A program made the position numbers and the translations under genes. The notes under the pieces are model-generated. The model made no database searches, was not told the DNA's origin, and saw nothing but the letters and a program-made list of their open reading frames with translations. Below are positions 14,551 through 17,264 of a DNA stretch of 17,264 bases, one piece after another. Within the stretch, counting starts at the first letter, position 1. Every line of letters begins with the position of its first letter. Source of the stretch: DASZCR01 sp035942915 (GTDB lineage Bacteria > Acidobacteriota > Blastocatellia > Pyrinomonadales > Pyrinomonadaceae). The stretch covers positions 1 through 17,264 of the forward strand of contig DASZCR010000274.1 in the NCBI GenBank assembly GCA_035942915.1, given 5' to 3'.

Positions 14551-16007
14551 GATTCTTTTTCGCTGAGACCCTGAATGACTTTGCCGTTGATGCGGACGTT
14601 TTCGAGCCTCGTGTCTCGAAGGTTCGTGGCGACGCTTCCGCTGGCGACGTTCTCAAAGGTGCAATCCTTCAGTCGCAGCCCGTAGATGGGAGCGCTGCCG
14701 AACCCCTGCACGTCGAGCGCATACTTGCTCCGCCCGCTCTTCAAATTTTCGACGACGAAGTTGCGGACAACCGGCGTGTGCTTGCCGCGCTCGCCCTCCT
14801 CGTAGTTGAAGTCGATGGTAATCACGGCGTGCGCCACCTGCCCGACCTGTATGTTGCGAAAGTAGAGGTTCTCAAGGAGTCCGCCGCGCATGCGATTGTT
14901 CTTGACGCGCAGGGCGTGGTCGAGATTGGGGCTGTCGAGACGGCAGTTCTCTGCGAAGACGTTGCGCACGCCGCCCGATATTTCGCTGCCGATGGTAACG
15001 CCGCCGTGTCCCTCCTTCATCGTGCAGTTGCGGATGATGATGTTCTCGGAGGGAACGTTCAGGCGGCGTCCGTCGGCGTTGCGCCCGGACTTGATGGCGA
15101 TGCAGTCGTCGCCCGTGTCGAAGTAGCAGTCTTCGATGAGCACGTCGGCGCAGGACTCAGGGTCGCAGCCGTCGTTGTTCGGCCCGTGCGTGCTGATGTG
15201 GACGCCGCGCACCGTGACGTTCCGGCAAAGGACGGGGTGAATCTCCCACATCGGCGAGTTCTTAATCGTGACGCCCTCGATGAGCACGTTCTGGCAGTGA
15301 TAGGGCTGGATGAACTGCGGGCGCAGGTAGTGGCCTTCGCCGAAGACCCTTTCGGCGACGGGCACGCCGCGCTCGGTCATCTCTTCGAGCGCCTTGCGCG
15401 CCTTGCGCTGGTCTGGGTCGCCTTTGCGCCAGCCGTAACGCTCCTGTCCCTTCCAAGGCCACCAATGCGCGTTATCGCCCTGCCCGTCGAGCGTGCCGCG
15501 TCCAGTGATGGCGATGTTCTTCTGTCCGAAGGCGTAGATGAACGGCGAGTAGTTCATCAACTCCATCCCTTCCCAACGCGAGAAGACGAGCGGCAGATAA
15601 TCTTTCGGGTTGCGGCTGAAGGCGAGCGTCGCGCCTTCGGAGACGTGCAGGTTGACGTTGCTCTTGAGATGAATCGCGCCGGTCAGGAACGTGCCCGCAG
15701 GAACGACGACGCGACCGCCGCCCGCATCGTGACACGCGGCAATGGCCTTGCGGATAGCCTCCGTGCTGTCGGTCGTCGCGCCTGCGACCGCGCCGTATTT
15801 CGTGATAGGGAAATCGCGCTGCGGGAAACGGGGCGGCCGGACGCGCTTGAGAATCTGCGGCACTTGCGCCCACGCGTCGGCGTCTGTCCTACGCGGCGCG
15901 GGCAAGATGGCGGCGAAGGCTTCGTCTGCGTGGGACAGGGCGGGCGCGAAGAGCGCGGCTGCCCCGGCGGTCAAGATGTGTTTAAGGAAGTCGCGTCGGT
16001 CGGTCAT
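14547..16007 (-). CDS. GH28 polygalacturonase-family glycoside hydrolase, Tat-exported
   Basis: The 486-residue protein has an N-terminal Tat signal, TDRRDFLKHILTAGAAALFAPA. A right-handed beta-helix domain starts at about 62 (FPITKYGAVAGATTDSTEAI). The GH28 catalytic motifs are all present: GPNNDGCDP (276-282; Asp279, with N-N-D in place of N-T-D), TGDDCIAIKSG (298-308; Asp300 and Asp301), GHGGVTIGSE (333-342; His334) and RVKNN (367-371). It should hydrolyse alpha-1,4 bonds in homogalacturonan or, like YteR-neighbour GH28 enzymes, act on rhamnogalacturonan or its oligomers in exo mode; the mode is not decidable here. An AGGGGTG ribosome site precedes the ATG at 16007. It lies 47 bp after the pectate lyase and overlaps the acetylesterase by 4 bp, in one operon. 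Confidence 0.93.
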   Translation of the reverse strand: MTDRRDFLKHILTAGAAALFAPALSHADEAFAAILPAPRRTDADAWAQVPQILKRVRPPRFPQRDFPITKYGAVAGATTDSTEAIRKAIAACHDAGGGRVVVPAGTFLTGAIHLKSNVNLHVSEGATLAFSRNPKDYLPLVFSRWEGMELMNYSPFIYAFGQKNIAITGRGTLDGQGDNAHWWPWKGQERYGWRKGDPDQRKARKALEEMTERGVPVAERVFGEGHYLRPQFIQPYHCQNVLIEGVTIKNSPMWEIHPVLCRNVTVRGVHISTHGPNNDGCDPESCADVLIEDCYFDTGDDCIAIKSGRNADGRRLNVPSENIIIRNCTMKEGHGGVTIGSEISGGVRNVFAENCRLDSPNLDHALRVKNNRMRGGLLENLYFRNIQVGQVAHAVITIDFNYEEGERGKHTPVVRNFVVENLKSGRSKYALDVQGFGSAPIYGLRLKDCTFENVASGSVATNLRDTRLENVRINGKVIQGLSEKES

Positions 16008-16054
16008 GTTTCACCCCTGTTGATTGCTGTGACGGCTGCGGTCGGAGATTTCAA

Positions 16055-17206
16055 CTACGGACGCCACTTCTTGCGCCACGCCGGATAGTCTTTGTCGAGC
16101 AGTTCGGCCGGTTCTTCGACATACCAGCCGTAGCCGTTGCGCCGTTCTTCGTCTATCTCCGCGATGTTGTAGCGAACGACGCCGTCGCGTCCGGCGAAGA
16201 CGGGGCGGTCTGTGCCGATTTCGTAGAAGCGCGCCCAGATGGGCGGGGCTTGCGGGTCGGCGACGGCCTCGCGCACGTAGCCACCCGGCTTCGACGCGTC
16301 GCGGCGCTCAACCCAGCGCACGCCGCTCAGACGCGTCTTCCTGAACCACTCGACGGCCGCTTCGATGGCTTCGACGATGCGCGCATCCGGCGCTTCGACA
16401 CTCATCAGGAAACGGACGATGCCGACGCTCTCTCCGGCGCTCAAGGCGGCAGGCTCGAACTTGCGCGCGGGCGCGGGCGCAAGCGTCACCTCGTCGTGCT
16501 GCGCTCCCCAGACCGTGCGACGACCGCCGACGACGACCTGCGCCTTGAGAATCAGTTCGACGCCTTTCTCGACCGCCTTCTCGGCGCGCAGCCGACGCGC
16601 TTCGTCAACGAAGCGATAGGCCGAACGCTTGCGCGCCACGTCGCGCAGCAGCCGCATGACGTTAATCATCGCGCTGTCGTTGAAGGTGATGTGCGTGTAA
16701 TAGCCTTTGCGCAGCGGATAGTATTGCGGCCAGCCTCCGTTGGTGTACTGCGCCGCGAGCAGGTAATCGAGGCCGCGCAGGAAGGCCTCTTTGTGCCGCT
16801 CTTGCTGGCGTGCCGTGTAGACGCGCGCGAGATAGACGAGTTGTGTGTAGGTTGCGCCGTTGTCGATGTTGGAGCCGGTTTCAGACTTCAGCTTGAGCAG
16901 GTCTGCTTGCTCGCGCTCTGTGAGCAGGCGAGCCATGTCGATGTTCTTCGACCAACCGCCCTCGTCGTGCTGGTAGAGGAGCACGTTGTCGGCGACGCGC
17001 ACGGCCTCGTCGCTGGCGTACCATTCGGGGCTTTGCTTGAGACTCTCGCTCCAACTAATCGTCCGCGTTGTCGCCGCTGCTGCCTGCTTCGGCGGCGGGC
17101 TGGCCTGCTGCTGCTGCGCCGCCAACGTCAGCGACAGACACCAGACGACCGTCGCCGCGCAGACAGCCATGAGTCTTCTCTGTTGTACCCCGTAGCTCGT
17201 GACCAT
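16055..17206 (-). CDS. Pectate lyase, polysaccharide lyase family 10
   Basis: The 383-residue protein has a Sec signal (LMAVCAATVVWCLSLTLAA, cleavage probably before the Gln run at 31) and a low-complexity Gln/Pro/Ala linker to about 48. The rest is one (alpha/alpha) toroid-type PL10 domain. Diagnostic blocks: DNVLLYQHDEGGWSKNIDM (73-91), SNIDNGATYTQLVYLARVY (112-130), QYTNGGWPQYYPLR (153-166), THITFNDSAMINVMRLL (171-187), VWGAQHDEVTLAPAPARKFE (232-251) and WARFYEIGTDRPVFAGRDG (324-342). It cleaves de-esterified polygalacturonate by beta-elimination, normally with calcium. The ATG at 17206 follows GGAG at 6-nt spacing. It is the first visible gene of the pectin operon; the upstream 58 bp to the window edge contain no gene end I can identify, so the promoter or an earlier gene may lie outside. 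Confidence 0.92.
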   Translation of the reverse strand: MVTSYGVQQRRLMAVCAATVVWCLSLTLAAQQQQASPPPKQAAAATTRTISWSESLKQSPEWYASDEAVRVADNVLLYQHDEGGWSKNIDMARLLTEREQADLLKLKSETGSNIDNGATYTQLVYLARVYTARQQERHKEAFLRGLDYLLAAQYTNGGWPQYYPLRKGYYTHITFNDSAMINVMRLLRDVARKRSAYRFVDEARRLRAEKAVEKGVELILKAQVVVGGRRTVWGAQHDEVTLAPAPARKFEPAALSAGESVGIVRFLMSVEAPDARIVEAIEAAVEWFRKTRLSGVRWVERRDASKPGGYVREAVADPQAPPIWARFYEIGTDRPVFAGRDGVVRYNIAEIDEERRNGYGWYVEEPAELLDKDYPAWRKKWRP

Positions 17207-17264
17207 TCTTGCTCCGAAAGAATCGTTGATGCGGCGTGAGCCGCCCGGGCTGCTTGCCCATGAC

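Noticed and set aside
14778..16088. Long plus-strand open frame (436 codons) opposite the polygalacturonase
   Set aside because: It is antisense to a gene with intact GH28 motifs, and its translation is Val/Ala/Arg/Asp-rich with no domain signature, as expected from GC-rich codon shadowing.
16250..17239. Plus-strand open frame of 329 codons opposite the PL10 gene
   Set aside because: It is antisense to a convincing pectate lyase with family motifs throughout; composition is shadow-like.
17231..17259. Two small hairpins (GCGGC/GCCGC and GGGC/GCCC) upstream of the PL10 gene
   Set aside because: Stems of 4-5 bp with no following T-tract; not enough to call a terminator of an upstream gene outside the window.
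1..17264. Mobile element, prophage, defence system or CRISPR array
   Set aside because: No transposase, integrase, terminal inverted repeats, regularly spaced direct repeats, nuclease/helicase cluster or toxin-antitoxin pair was found. The palindromes seen are promoter-sized.

Overview
The window is high-GC bacterial chromosomal DNA in which almost every real gene lies on the minus strand. The gene mix points to a Gram-negative, soil- or plant-litter-type heterotroph: Sec- and Tat-exported pectin enzymes, a periplasm/outer-membrane type lipoprotein, and a very large secreted protein built from Ig-like, MBG-like and HYR repeats. The C-terminal module of that protein resembles ones I associate with Acidobacteriota (Blastocatellia-like), with Verrucomicrobiota as the alternative. 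The taxonomic call is inference from style, not from a marker gene.

Region 1 (1-4400), redox module. A two-gene minus-strand operon encodes a PoxB/acetolactate-synthase-type thiamine-pyrophosphate enzyme (3431-1680) followed by a FAD oxidoreductase with a C-terminal Rieske [2Fe-2S] domain (1645-83). It diverges from a winged-helix regulator on the plus strand (3778-4386). The shared 346-bp upstream region carries two overlapping near-perfect palindromes at 3693-3724, which are the best operator candidates in the window.

Region 2 (4400-6970), small-gene module. All genes are on the minus strand: a lipoprotein with a DsbD-N/DsbC-like fold signature but no domain cysteines (6804-6271), a nitrilase-family amidohydrolase (6262-5462), a P-loop nucleotide kinase-like protein overlapping it by 4 bp (5465-4803), and an unrecognised 115-residue protein (4756-4409). 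A clear intrinsic terminator at 6885-6917 separates this module from the pectin genes upstream.

Region 3 (6971-17206), pectin degradation locus. In transcription order: a PL10 pectate lyase (17206-16055), a Tat-exported GH28 polygalacturonase (16007-14547), a CE12-type GDSL rhamnogalacturonan acetylesterase overlapping it by 4 bp (14550-13801), a Tat-exported Gfo/Idh/MocA oxidoreductase (13778-12453), an AraC-family regulator (12395-11508), and after a 328-bp regulatory gap a 1402-residue CE8 pectinesterase (11179-6971). Together they can de-methylate homogalacturonan, deacetylate rhamnogalacturonan, cleave the backbone by hydrolysis and by elimination, and perhaps oxidise a released sugar in the periplasm. 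The AraC protein is the natural candidate regulator. No transporter and no intracellular uronate pathway gene lies in the window.

No RNA genes, CRISPR arrays, insertion sequences or integrases were seen.
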